This document shows positions 1 to 11,161 of a DNA stretch of 11,752 bases, piece after piece. The notes below the pieces were generated by a model. That model searched no databases. It was not told the origin of the DNA and was given only the letters and a program-made list of their open reading frames with translations. The first letter of the stretch is position 1. Every line of letters starts with the position of its first letter. The position numbers and the translations under genes are program-made. Location of the stretch: the NCBI RefSeq assembly GCF_002811955.1, contig NZ_NPEF01000122.1, forward strand, positions 1 through 11,752, in the 5' to 3' direction. This DNA is from Leptospira ellisii (GTDB lineage: Bacteria > Spirochaetota > Leptospiria > Leptospirales > Leptospiraceae).

Positions 1-144
1 TATTCCGGTTATCCGGATTGCAGACCCGAGTTCATCAAAATGTACGAGATGGCGATTCAACTCGGAACGAAAAAGTATTCAAATAACGTCGGAATCTATA
101 TTCAAATTCTATCCCTAAGCACCAATTCCTTTAACCAAAATTAA
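1..144 (+). pseudogene. queC: queC fragment (7-cyano-7-deazaguanine synthase), both ends missing
   Basis: The frame starting at base 1 reads a QueC-type core, YSGYPDCRPEFIKMYEMAIQ then LGTKK, which includes the family hallmark SGYPDCR-EF. QueC makes preQ0 from carboxy-deazaguanine with ATP and ammonia, in queuosine synthesis. The 5' part lies outside the window. Family resemblance continues to about GIYIQ (base 105), where QueC normally proceeds to a TPL(I/L)-LSK segment. Here it becomes [12 protein letters not shown] and stops at 142-144. The C-terminal part of the family, with the zinc-binding cysteines, is therefore absent. The last 30 bases overlap the 3' end of gemA on the other strand, so the tail is probably element DNA. 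I infer that a mobile element or a deletion interrupted queC. A phage-borne queC is a less likely alternative. Confidence 0.75.
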
Positions 145-477
145 GCGCATTATCCGAAGAACTCTTTCAGAGCGCGTCATATCTCTTGGGAATTTTTCAA
201 ACTGTTCTTGATTCGAGCGAATCAACATACCTTTGAGTGCTTCGATTACTGACTGAGCTTCATGTCTGGAAAGTTCGTTTAGCGATTTCTTAAACATTCT
301 AACTGGAAGAGAATCCGTCGAGAGATTCTCATAATTTTCCGATAAATTGAGAGCTGTTACGAGGTTTTTAATTAACTTGTTTTGATCTGGTGTCAGCATC
401 GATTTTAGTTTAGAAATGTTTTTCGGAACCGATGAATATTTATTTGGAGTGCGGCGAGAGATATTTTTCTTTTTCAA
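115..477 (-). CDS. GemA/gp16-like protein, C-terminal part (separated from its N-terminus by a frameshift)
   Basis: This 120-residue frame resembles the C-terminal half of Mu gp16/GemA proteins, early Mu proteins reported to modulate host gene expression. The resemblance is in [19 protein letters not shown], then [20 protein letters not shown]. The only start is a TTG at 477 with no Shine-Dalgarno sequence, which argues that it is not translated alone. The frame is open upstream to about 530 and overlaps the end of the N-terminal part (504-641). Restoring one A in the A5 run at 510-514 (minus strand) would join them as [19 protein letters not shown], giving about 175 residues, near family size. 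The last 40 or so residues extend past the recognisable domain and end at the queC junction. It is the last gene of the operon. Confidence 0.6.
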   Translation of the reverse strand: MKKKNISRRTPNKYSSVPKNISKLKSMLTPDQNKLIKNLVTALNLSENYENLSTDSLPVRMFKKSLNELSRHEAQSVIEALKGMLIRSNQEQFEKFPRDMTRSERVLRIMRLILVKGIGA

Positions 478-503
478 TTCAGGATGTAATTTGTAAATTG
501 CGG

Positions 504-641
504 TTACAATTTTTCTAAGTGAGCTTTAGAAAGATGTTTTGTTGATCTTTTTCCTGAAACGGATTCTACAAGATTACGGAAGTTCTCCTCCGAAATATCG
601 GCTTTAGACTTTAAAGTCCAGATTTGAGAAAGACTACTCAT
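504..641 (-). CDS. GemA/gp16-like protein, N-terminal part (truncated by frameshift)
   Basis: This 45-residue ORF begins at ATG 641 and ends at TAA 506-504. Its sequence, [19 protein letters not shown] then [22 protein letters not shown], fits the N-terminal gp16/GemA pattern: a short helix, a 'DxxxYRxLLxxVTGKxS' type core, then an 'LTxxEL' helix. The family normally continues through a linker to a second helical domain. That domain is found in another frame at 115-477. A weak GAGA Shine-Dalgarno lies upstream, and the gene starts 22 bases after the preceding ORF. I infer that one intact gemA was broken by a single-base loss. A sequencing error in the homopolymer would look the same. Confidence 0.6.
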   Translation of the reverse strand: MSSLSQIWTLKSKADISEENFRNLVESVSGKRSTKHLSKAHLEKL

Positions 642-663
642 TGATTTTTCTCGCTAAATAATC

Positions 664-972
664 CTATAGATTCTCCCGAAACTGTCTTACGAACAATCGG
701 GACCGACCGCCAGCAGTCGAAGGTTTGAACCAGAACTCACGATCCTCTCCGGCACTGTTGTTAAATAGAACTTTCAAAAGGCCACCAGATACCATTCTGT
801 TTTTGTAGAGCTCTTGCCAATTTCCGGGTGTAATCTCCTTTTTTGGAGGTGCGGAATTCGATATGAAAATTTTCTTTATACTTGGATGGATCTCATGATT
901 TCTCCGTTTGATCGTTTTGAGTGTAAGGGATTTTTCGAGTATGGGGTGAAGAATTTCTATTTCGGGAGTCAT
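664..972 (-). CDS. hypothetical protein, 102 aa
   Basis: I do not recognise the family. The protein is basic and mixed alpha/beta in appearance, with no membrane segment. It has a Pro/Lys-rich middle (SAPPKKEITPGNWQELYKNR) and ends in SRLFVRQFRENL. ATG 972 is preceded by AGAGGA at about 8 bases, a good Shine-Dalgarno, so the start is reasonably secure. It lies between a 70-aa gene and gemA in the distal part of the early operon, a region that in Mu relatives carries non-essential accessory genes. Confidence 0.6.
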   Translation of the reverse strand: MTPEIEILHPILEKSLTLKTIKRRNHEIHPSIKKIFISNSAPPKKEITPGNWQELYKNRMVSGGLLKVLFNNSAGEDREFWFKPSTAGGRSRLFVRQFRENL

Positions 973-1033
973 TTCGGATTCCTCTTATCTAAACCGGTAT
1001 TTCGAAGTGCGACAAAAAGGATATCCATATTAA

Positions 1034-1246
1034 TTAAACGCTCTCCACGATTTTTTTTTGAATTAAAGTCATGCAATGATATTGTTGAATATAAACCAAA
1101 CTTCCAAATCGCGTTTTAATTTTCCAGGCATCTCCTGTGGCTGCCGGAGTATCTAAAATTTTGGCTTCGACATATACGAAGTTTTCATTTGCGTCAACAC
1201 AAATGGTTACAATATCACCAATTTCAATACGTTCTTTATCCGACAT
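1034..1246 (-). CDS. small hypothetical protein, probable beta-rich fold, 70 aa
   Basis: ATG 1246 has a strong AAGGAG Shine-Dalgarno 8 bases upstream. The sequence starts MSDKERIEIGDIVTI and contains AKILDTPAATGDAWKIKT followed by GSLVYIQQYHCMTLI. The 'ILDTPAATGD-W-I' segment followed by 'yIQ-f--M' recurs in small phage and plasmid proteins of unknown function as I remember them. The alternating hydrophobic pattern suggests a small SH3-like beta barrel, but that is an inference. There is no catalytic motif or membrane segment. It is one of a run of four small genes between the ASCH-like gene and gemA. Confidence 0.6.
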   Translation of the reverse strand: MSDKERIEIGDIVTICVDANENFVYVEAKILDTPAATGDAWKIKTRFGSLVYIQQYHCMTLIQKKIVESV

Positions 1247-1286
1247 TTTTTTTACTCCTTAAACACCGCTTCCGTGTATTTCTCTC

Positions 1287-1502
1287 CTATTCTTCCAAAT
1301 CTGTCATAAGATCCGATAACAAATATGCAGCGTTTAACATTTCAGTTCCCACGTTATAAATTTCTTCACGAATGGCAGAAAAATATTTGTCCGATGCTAT
1401 GAAATTATTTTCCAAACTTTCTAACGCGGCAACAACTTTTATGATCTTATCTTTAACTTCACTAAGACGTTTATTATAATTTGTTAATTTATCTTCTTCC
1501 AC
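1287..1502 (-). CDS. small helical hypothetical protein, 71 aa
   Basis: The gene starts with GTG at 1502, supported by GGAGAGGAA 6 bases upstream. The product is acidic and almost wholly helical with heptad-like hydrophobic spacing (LSEVKDKIIKVVAALESLEN), so a short coiled coil or helical bundle is likely. I do not recognise a family. It follows the ASCH-like gene after 24 bases and precedes the 70-aa gene by 40 bases. Those 40 bases hold only the next ribosome binding site. Confidence 0.55.
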   Translation of the reverse strand: MEEDKLTNYNKRLSEVKDKIIKVVAALESLENNFIASDKYFSAIREEIYNVGTEMLNAAYLLSDLMTDLEE

Positions 1503-1526
1503 TTTATTCCTCTCCGATGATTCCGC

Positions 1527-2294
1527 TTAGATATGGTATACTAACTCCTTTTCAAATTCGATAACCCAAACCCAAGGGTTCTTTTTCCAAGAACCTTGAC
1601 TGTTCCGACTATCCCAAAGAACTTCGAATAAATCACGAGCCGACAACGTTTCATCAGCATCTGGAATATCTCTTAAAAATTGAACACCTTCAGCCTCAGC
1701 ATCATGCTCGGAGATTCTGTGTAACTGTTCGATTCGAATATCTTTGATTTTAAGTTTGATTCGAAAGATCTCTTTCGGCATAAACAGAGATGGCCGCCAA
1801 CGACAAGGGGATTCACCCGGCTCCCAATTAAAATATTCGTTACCTCCTCGCGGAGACCATGCGGAAAATCCCTCTGCCTCGGCATCGACAATGGATTGAT
1901 CGACGAGTTTTTTGAATCTGGATTCGTCGATAATTTGGATCCATTCTCTTCTTGCATAATTATTCGCTCTATAATCTACAGCGATTGATTTTGTGAAAAT
2001 ATCCCATGCACCAACTCGCCACGTTTCCTTTATCCAAAGGAGATCCCCTTTGGATCCATAAGGACACTTAATCCATTTTCGCTCCCCGGTATTTCTATTG
2101 ATAAATAAAGCTGATAGATAGGTTCCTGAATGGGTAAATTCGTTAAGCGTTTCTACAAATTCCCATTTATTAAGATTTTCATTTATTTCTTTAAGGTTCG
2201 AAGTCCGACGTGTCTGTGTCTTTCTTCCAAAAAGAGTTTCACAAACCAGTTTACCAGACATTAAGATCGGACGTTCTATAAATTCGGTTGTCAT
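1527..2294 (-). CDS. ASCH-like phage protein of unknown role, 255 aa
   Basis: This matches a widespread phage/prophage family that I recall by its signature blocks. Residues 7-30 show ERPILMSGKLVCETLFGRKT followed by QTRR. Residues 77-92 show CPYGSKGDLLWIKETW. Residues 165-190 show CRWRPSLFMPKEIFRIKL and then a KIKDIRIEQL strand. Residues 191-203 show HRISEHDAEAEGV. The C-terminus is LWDSRNSQGSWKKNPWVWVI. The fold is ASCH/PUA-like, implying nucleic-acid or modified-base binding, but no function is established and databases often mislabel it as a morphogenetic protein. ATG 2294 overlaps the upstream stop (ATGA), so translation is coupled. The full set of blocks is present and the gene looks intact. 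Confidence 0.7.
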   Translation of the reverse strand: MTTEFIERPILMSGKLVCETLFGRKTQTRRTSNLKEINENLNKWEFVETLNEFTHSGTYLSALFINRNTGERKWIKCPYGSKGDLLWIKETWRVGAWDIFTKSIAVDYRANNYARREWIQIIDESRFKKLVDQSIVDAEAEGFSAWSPRGGNEYFNWEPGESPCRWRPSLFMPKEIFRIKLKIKDIRIEQLHRISEHDAEAEGVQFLRDIPDADETLSARDLFEVLWDSRNSQGSWKKNPWVWVIEFEKELVYHI

Positions 2295-2512
2295 TTTAAA
2301 TCTCTTTCCGATTTTTCTTCTGAAGAAAAGTTATTGCAAGGTTCGTTTGATATCTCTTTAGATTGATCGCTTGTTTCTGTTATAAACCAAGAAGAAAAAA
2401 ACGAAATAATATCTACAACAGCACGGGTCAAAATTGATAAAGCAAACCAGAAGAGAATAGTTGTCCCGAAAGTATACATAAGTATCAACTTCAAGATTTC
2501 CCAATGATTCAT
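2291..2512 (-). CDS. small membrane protein, 73 aa
   Basis: I chose ATG 2512 over the longer in-frame ATG at 2545. It overlaps the previous stop as ATGA and has GGGAG 7 bases upstream. The N-terminal two thirds are strongly hydrophobic (LKLILMYTFGTTILFWFALS, then VVDIISFFSSWFI), consistent with two closely spaced transmembrane helices at about residues 6-25 and 31-45. A hydrophilic Ser/Glu/Lys-rich tail of about 28 residues follows. There is no signal-peptidase site. Superinfection exclusion or membrane modulation would be plausible for an early phage gene, but nothing in the sequence shows it. Confidence 0.6.
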   Translation of the reverse strand: MNHWEILKLILMYTFGTTILFWFALSILTRAVVDIISFFSSWFITETSDQSKEISNEPCNNFSSEEKSERDLK

Positions 2513-2744
2513 CTTTGTTCTCCCGCTTTTCTTTTTTCCATCCATTGTTTAAGTGAACTATCTTTATGGGTTTTAATCGCATTTCGATTCGTTATTTTCA
2601 AATCCAGTATTTGTTCTTCTGTAATTTCGAATTTTACTTGAATAAGCTGATAAACTTGAGAGATCGATTTTGCGTTTAAGACAAAAACCGTTGAAATCAA
2701 AAGACCACGATCAAGAAATGAAACGCGCCCAAAATACTTTTGAA

Positions 2745-2748
<4 letters not shown>
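2509..2748 (-). CDS. hypothetical protein, 79 aa
   Basis: The start at ATG 2748 is favoured because it forms an ATGA overlap with the preceding stop and sits behind a near-perfect GGAGGAAAC Shine-Dalgarno. A longer reading from 2772 lacks this. The product begins [20 protein letters not shown] and has a mid-region of short strands and helices ([20 protein letters not shown]), then a basic C-terminus ([11 protein letters not shown]). I do not recognise a family. It is coupled to the methyltransferase-like gene before it and the membrane-protein gene after it. Confidence 0.55.
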
Positions 2749-3451
<703 letters not shown>

Positions 3452-3452
<1 letters not shown>

Positions 3453-3620
3453 TATCCTTTCCGATCCTCTTTCAATTTTTCAATGGTTGCCAGTGATACT
3501 CCTAAGCGTTTCTTCGCGTATTGAGTCATCGTATTGATATTCACGATTCCATATTCACCTTGAACTGCATCTGAAAAATCGTTAAATTCCAGATCTTCGA
3601 ATTGAATTTTGAGCTGTGCT

Positions 3621-3637
<17 letters not shown>
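3452..3637 (-). CDS. small hypothetical protein, 61 aa
   Basis: ATG 3637 lies inside the end of the upstream gene (17-base overlap, different frame) and has AAGGCGGA upstream as Shine-Dalgarno. The product begins [20 protein letters not shown] and ends with a helix ([20 protein letters not shown]). The terminal segment has a faint helix-turn-helix look but is too short to assign. The stop and the next start share a base (TAATG), so it is coupled to the methyltransferase-like gene. Confidence 0.5.
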
Positions 3638-4922
<1,285 letters not shown>

Positions 4923-4935
4923 ACCTACGCTCCTT

Positions 4936-6283
<1,348 letters not shown>

Positions 6284-6309
6284 TTGTAGTAACTCCAATT
6301 AGTAATTTA

Positions 6310-8013
<1,704 letters not shown>

Positions 8014-8024
8014 ATCTTTCCTAC

Positions 8025-8043
8025 GGGGATCTTAAAGATCCCC
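8025..8043. promoter_or_regulatory. Perfect 9-bp-arm inverted repeat in the leader of the transposase gene
   Basis: GGGGATCTT, one A, then AAGATCCCC lies in the 43-base gap between the coiled-coil gene and the transposase. It sits just upstream of the transposase Shine-Dalgarno AGGA. In mRNA it would form an 8-bp stem with a 3-base loop. On the minus strand it is followed by GTAGGAAAG and not by a U-run, so it is unlikely to be an intrinsic terminator. It could control transposase translation, mark an mRNA processing site, or bind a regulator. Confidence 0.5.
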
Positions 8044-8056
8044 TTTGAAATTTATT

Positions 8057-8907
8057 TTAGTTCTCTTCCTGAATTGCGAAGAAGAACGGATTCCAAACGT
8101 TATTGATTTTTGTTCCGGCCAATTTTAACATCGTTTCAAGTTGTAGAACACTTCCTGCGACATCATAATCGCTTTTCAACGTGTCATCAATGCTGTTGAT
8201 TTCCGTGACAGCTTGTTCGATAAGAAGAAGCAGTTCCATAATTCTCTTGGTAGCTCCGACTTTTGTGGTTACGGTTGCGATCAAATCGGACTCTGTTCCT
8301 TTTTCTTTTACGATATAATCGATTGCGTCCGATAGTTGTTTGATTTTGTCGGACTGTTTTTCTATAACACCTTCGTTTACTTCAAGATCACGTCCGATTC
8401 TTTGATTTTCTTTTGTGAGCTCTTTATGTTCTTCAACGATTTTTAGAGCATCAGCATAGGTTTTAGTATTTTGTGCGATATCTTCTGCACGAATGGATTC
8501 ATATTCCTCGATTGTCAGTTCCTGACCGTCAATTAGATGCACAGTTCCCATCTTGGTGATTTTATAGACGTCGGAATCGGAGGCAATTTTTGCTAATGTT
8601 TTGATCTGATCCTGGTCTACTCCTGAGTATTCTTCCTCGCTCATCTTATCGGAGAGCATAAGCATGTTTTTTGCAAAACTGATCGGAATGAATTTAGGCA
8701 TTGTAGCTTGTAAATAATCTTTGAAAGTTTCGAATCCTAATCGCGTAAAAAGTCGTCGATCTCTCATCTCCTTTAAATCAAAGCAGAACGCGATAAGATT
8801 ACTCTGAATTCTCTGACTAAGATACGTTGCTCTAACGAGTAATTCTCTTTCTGAATCTCCATCCGTTTTCGGGACGAGGGCGTTCTCATTGTTTTGAATC
8901 TCTAAAT

Positions 8908-8911
<4 letters not shown>
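8057..8911 (-). CDS. coiled-coil protein with a phage 'LGF-TF-DYL' helical motif, 284 aa
   Basis: Residues 26-72 (VRATYLSQRIQSNLIAFCFD, then LKEMRDRRLFTRLGFETFKD and YL) match a motif common in phage and plasmid proteins: a helix, then 'klyreLGy-sFeeYl', usually next to HTH-like DNA-binding segments. A helical region containing FAKNMLMLSDKMSEEEYSGV follows. Residues 155-205 form a strong coiled coil (EEHKELTKENQRIGRDLEVN, then EKQSDKIKQLSDAIDYIVKE). No enzyme motif is visible. ATG 8911 overlaps the preceding stop (ATGA), with AAGGAG 11 bases upstream. Its position before the transposase suggests a DNA-binding regulator or scaffold, but that is inference. Confidence 0.6.
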
Positions 8912-9479
<568 letters not shown>

Positions 9480-9483
<4 letters not shown>

Positions 9484-9893
9484 GAAACCGCCTGCGCTGT
9501 TTTTGAAGTCTGAATATACCAATTTGCGAATGTATTTATTTCTTCTCTATTGAGTGATCTTCCTTGCCGCTCTAGCTCTTTGTCCTCTCGATAAATACGG
9601 CGGATGTCTGCGATCGGAAGTCCCCAGGATTCCTCGATCGCCTTTATATAACGTGGTGTGTTGCGAGTTCCTTTTATAACGTCCGCCAAATGTTCTCTGT
9701 AGCATGGTCCCATATAGTCAGGTGAGTTAACTAAATGGGACCATTTGTTCGAATAAAAGAAGGCTATGTCCCGTAAGGTCATCTTGCTCTCGATAACGAT
9801 CAGTCCAATCCGCTCGGACATTGCTCGCCCACGACGCCAGAGAGCGCCTCGGTGTATGAGTTTTCCGTTCAATAGAACCCGGCTCCCTTTCAT
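9480..9893 (-). CDS. HTH-like phage protein, up to 137 aa
   Basis: The core MSERIGLIVIESKMTLRDIA is followed by HLADVIKGTRNTPRYIKAIE and SWGLPIADIRRIYRE. It looks like a Cro/Ner-type helix-turn-helix in which the second helix-turn is 'G-----yikaIe-~wGlpi--Ir-iy'. I do not recognise a named family. Two starts are possible: ATG 9893, 2 bases after the previous stop and without a clear Shine-Dalgarno, or ATG 9821 (113 aa), which would drop a basic Arg-rich leader and better fit the domain. The coding sequence contains a 15-bp-arm inverted repeat at 9704-9744. Confidence 0.55.
9704..9744. repeat. Imperfect 15-bp-arm inverted repeat inside a coding sequence
   Basis: On the minus strand ATGGTCCCATTTAGT and ACTATATGGGACCAT pair over 15 positions with one mismatch, around an 11-base loop (TAACTCACCTG). 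The outer 10 bases of each arm are perfect. The repeat lies wholly in the HTH-like gene, where it encodes WSHLV and MGPCY. A match this long is unlikely to come from coding constraint alone. It could be an mRNA hairpin, a protein-binding site or a recombination site. Confidence 0.65.
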
Positions 9894-9895
9894 AA

Positions 9896-10123
9896 CTACG
9901 CGACCGCGATTTCCCTACGAATGGTCGGTTTGACTGAGTATGCGTTTGTCTGAACGAGTCTTCGTGAAACCGTTGGGAGAATGTGTCGAATTAGATACTC
10001 GGTAAGGTCGTTGCAGTTTAACCGCTTAACCATGTTTTCAGGAATCAATCTCCAACACTCATCGAATACTTTCTTGGGAGCTTTTAGATTTTTGAATATT
10101 TGAGTTTTCTTATCAAGTCTCAT
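9896..10123 (-). CDS. hypothetical basic protein, 75 aa
   Basis: ATG 10123 has a strong GGAGG Shine-Dalgarno and overlaps the zinc-ribbon gene's stop (ATGA). The product is basic and mostly helical (KNLKAPKKVFDECWRLIPEN, then LTEYLIRHILPTVSRRL) with a loose Arg-containing C-terminus. I do not recognise it. Charge and context suggest a small nucleic-acid-associated early protein, but nothing specific supports that. Confidence 0.55.
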   Translation of the reverse strand: MRLDKKTQIFKNLKAPKKVFDECWRLIPENMVKRLNCNDLTEYLIRHILPTVSRRLVQTNAYSVKPTIRREIAVA

Positions 10124-10287
10124 GCCACACCCTCCGGATTATTTGAATATTTGGAATAAAACGGACGAACTTCGTTTATGGTTTCGGTCCCTTTTGTGAG
10201 CGAGGGTTTTAAGCAAGCTCGACAAAGCCCTTTCTGAAAAATTTGTTCCGATTTGGTTTTGCACTGAGCGCAGTTTTTAGGATTCAA
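10120..10287 (-). CDS. TTG-start zinc-ribbon-like micro-protein, 55 aa
   Basis: This reading frame closes what would otherwise be a 150-base gap. TTG 10287 is preceded at 10 bases by AAGGAG, and an in-frame TAG just upstream excludes a longer start. The product carries CAQC at residues 6-9 and CRAC at 22-25, a CxxC-12-CxxC zinc ribbon, followed by a basic stretch and a Tyr/Asn-rich tail. The stop overlaps the next start (ATGA). The gene begins inside the end of the preceding one (11-base overlap). Small zinc ribbons often bind DNA, RNA or RNA polymerase. The target here is unknown. Confidence 0.6.
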   Translation of the reverse strand: MNPKNCAQCKTKSEQIFQKGLCRACLKPSLTKGTETINEVRPFYSKYSNNPEGVA

Positions 10288-10498
10288 GTTCTAAGTTCTC
10301 CTTGATAATTTGTTCGGTTTGCCAAGCTGAAAATTCTGTTTCGAGTTTTTGGTCTTGAATGAAAACATCTTGGACTGCGCAACGTGTCAGAAGGAGACTG
10401 ATAACCTGGTTAAGGGTCCGTCGATTTCCGTTCTTGTCGTAAAGTTTTGCAAGAAGGATGCTCTTTCTTAAAAAAGATATGCGCTCGGCTGTATTCAT
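10277..10498 (-). CDS. small helical hypothetical protein, 73 aa
   Basis: ATG 10498 is chosen over an in-frame ATG three codons earlier because it forms an ATGA overlap with the upstream stop and has GAGGA 9 bases upstream. The sequence is MNTAERISFLRKSILLAKLY, then RRTLNQVISLLLTRCAVQDV, then an acidic helical tail. It is predicted all-helical and I do not recognise a family. Its 3' end holds the Shine-Dalgarno and TTG start of the zinc-ribbon gene, so the two are translated together. Confidence 0.55.
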   Translation of the reverse strand: MNTAERISFLRKSILLAKLYDKNGNRRTLNQVISLLLTRCAVQDVFIQDQKLETEFSAWQTEQIIKENLELES

Positions 10499-10791
10499 TC
10501 TGAACATTCCTCTTCGAGAATATATTCCAGAATGCCCATAAACTCTTCGATCTTCTTAGGGCTTTTTTGACAGATTTGAAGGATGTCGTTTTTTACAAGA
10601 AAGAGAGATGTAATTTCTTTATCGCTCATTTCAGAGTGATCGTTCCATCTCCAATCAAATGTTGGGAATTGTTCACGAACGAATTCTGCAATTTGGATGA
10701 TCGTATTTTTTTCGATATCCGACAGAACAATCGGGTCAATATCGCGTTCTCCAGTTGCAGAAGTTGTAAAGGAAGTCGAATGGTTATTCAT
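10495..10791 (-). CDS. acidic hypothetical protein, 98 aa
   Basis: ATG 10791 overlaps the stop of the Ner-like gene (ATGA) and has GGAA 7 bases upstream. After a Ser/Thr-rich N-terminus, the body is acidic and helical (LSDIEKNTIIQIAEFVREQF, then WRWNDHSEMSDKEITSLFLV, and IEEFMGILEYILEEECSE). It is strongly negatively charged and lacks DNA-binding features. Small acidic early phage proteins can be DNA mimics or inhibitors, but I see no specific match. Confidence 0.55.
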   Translation of the reverse strand: MNNHSTSFTTSATGERDIDPIVLSDIEKNTIIQIAEFVREQFPTFDWRWNDHSEMSDKEITSLFLVKNDILQICQKSPKKIEEFMGILEYILEEECSE

Positions 10792-11030
10792 GCGACATTC
10801 CGGCTTTTTTTGTTGCTTCTGTTTTGAATTCCACGACGCGAATTCATTTGAAAGGGAACATTATATTTCAGAAACGCGTCGCGAACTTCTGTATACGAAT
10901 GCTGACCGTTTAGACTTTTTGTGAGATAATCGTAGTTTATATCAGCTTCTTCCGCGAACTTTCTCAAAGTTCTCATTTGAAGTGTTTGGCGGATAAAATC
11001 TTTACACTCTTCTCCGTTTGTGATGATCAT
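10788..11030 (-). CDS. Ner/Cro-like early regulator, 80 aa
   Basis: This is the first gene after the early promoter, opposite the repressor, which is the position of ner in Mu. The core RTLRKFAEEADINYDYLTKS, then LNGQHSYTEVRDAF, reads as a helix-turn-helix: 'lrkfAeeadi' is the first helix and turn, 'nydyLtksLnG' the recognition helix. A basic tail follows (NSRRGIQNRSNKKSR). I chose ATG 11030 because of GAGGAAAG upstream and the domain boundary. An upstream ATG at 11141 in the same frame would add 37 leader-encoded residues without a Shine-Dalgarno. Probable role: turning down early or repressor transcription at the nearby operators. Confidence 0.65.
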   Translation of the reverse strand: MIITNGEECKDFIRQTLQMRTLRKFAEEADINYDYLTKSLNGQHSYTEVRDAFLKYNVPFQMNSRRGIQNRSNKKSRNVA

Positions 11031-11161
11031 CTTTCGTCTTTCCTCCGTCTTGTGAGTGTTTTCTGATTGCGAATTAGCTCTGAAATGCGATACGTGACTT
11101 ATGCAATTTGCATCGCAATTCGGGAGAATTCGGGTTCTCATTGGCGGGTTATGTCCCGCCT
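11031..11161 (-). other. 5' leader of the early operon with repeats
   Basis: About 130 bases separate the inferred transcription start (about 11161) from ATG 11030. Besides the 5' hairpin, the leader holds an inverted repeat ATGCAA-T-TTGCAT (11101-11113) nested in TGCGAT...ATCGCA (11086-11117). A competing ATTGCGA...TCGCAAT pair lies at 11066-11119, and a direct repeat AATTCGGG at 11117-11124 and 11127-11134 recurs 10 bp apart, one helical turn. These could form alternative RNA structures or protein sites. Confidence 0.4.
11143..11160 (-). promoter_or_regulatory. GC-rich hairpin at the 5' end of the early transcript
   Basis: GGCGGG, six loop bases, then CCCGCC forms a perfect 6-bp GC stem. 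By the promoter position it begins within a few bases of the expected transcript 5' end. No U-run follows in either direction. A stem placed there may stabilise the early mRNA against 5'-end-dependent decay; it also lies between the -35 and -10 regions expected for the rightward promoter. Confidence 0.5.

Noticed and set aside
106..160. TG...CA type Mu end at the queC junction
   Set aside because: No TG dinucleotide suited to a terminus occurs near the break in QueC homology, and no inverted match to the right-hand tail was found, so the exact element end cannot be claimed.
504..520. Programmed -1 ribosomal frameshift in gemA
   Set aside because: The zero-frame codons GAA AAA do not form an X XXY YYZ slippery heptamer, and five A residues are short for transcriptional slippage, so a mutation is simpler.
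814..1119. Plus-strand ORF of 101 codons
   Set aside because: It is antisense to the 102-aa and 70-aa minus-strand genes, which have good ribosome binding sites. Its composition (Phe, Ser, Arg, Cys rich) is typical of a shadow frame.
1673..1957. 94-codon minus-strand frame inside the ASCH-like gene
   Set aside because: It overlaps a recognised family in another frame and has no ribosome binding site or sensible domain.
8025..8043. Intrinsic terminator before the transposase
   Set aside because: There is no U-tract after the stem on the transcribed strand, and termination here would silence the transposase in its own operon.
10788..11141. Longer 117-aa version of the Ner-like protein from ATG 11141
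   Set aside because: No Shine-Dalgarno lies before it, and the added 37 residues come from the repeat-rich leader and look non-coding. ATG 11030 has GAGGA.
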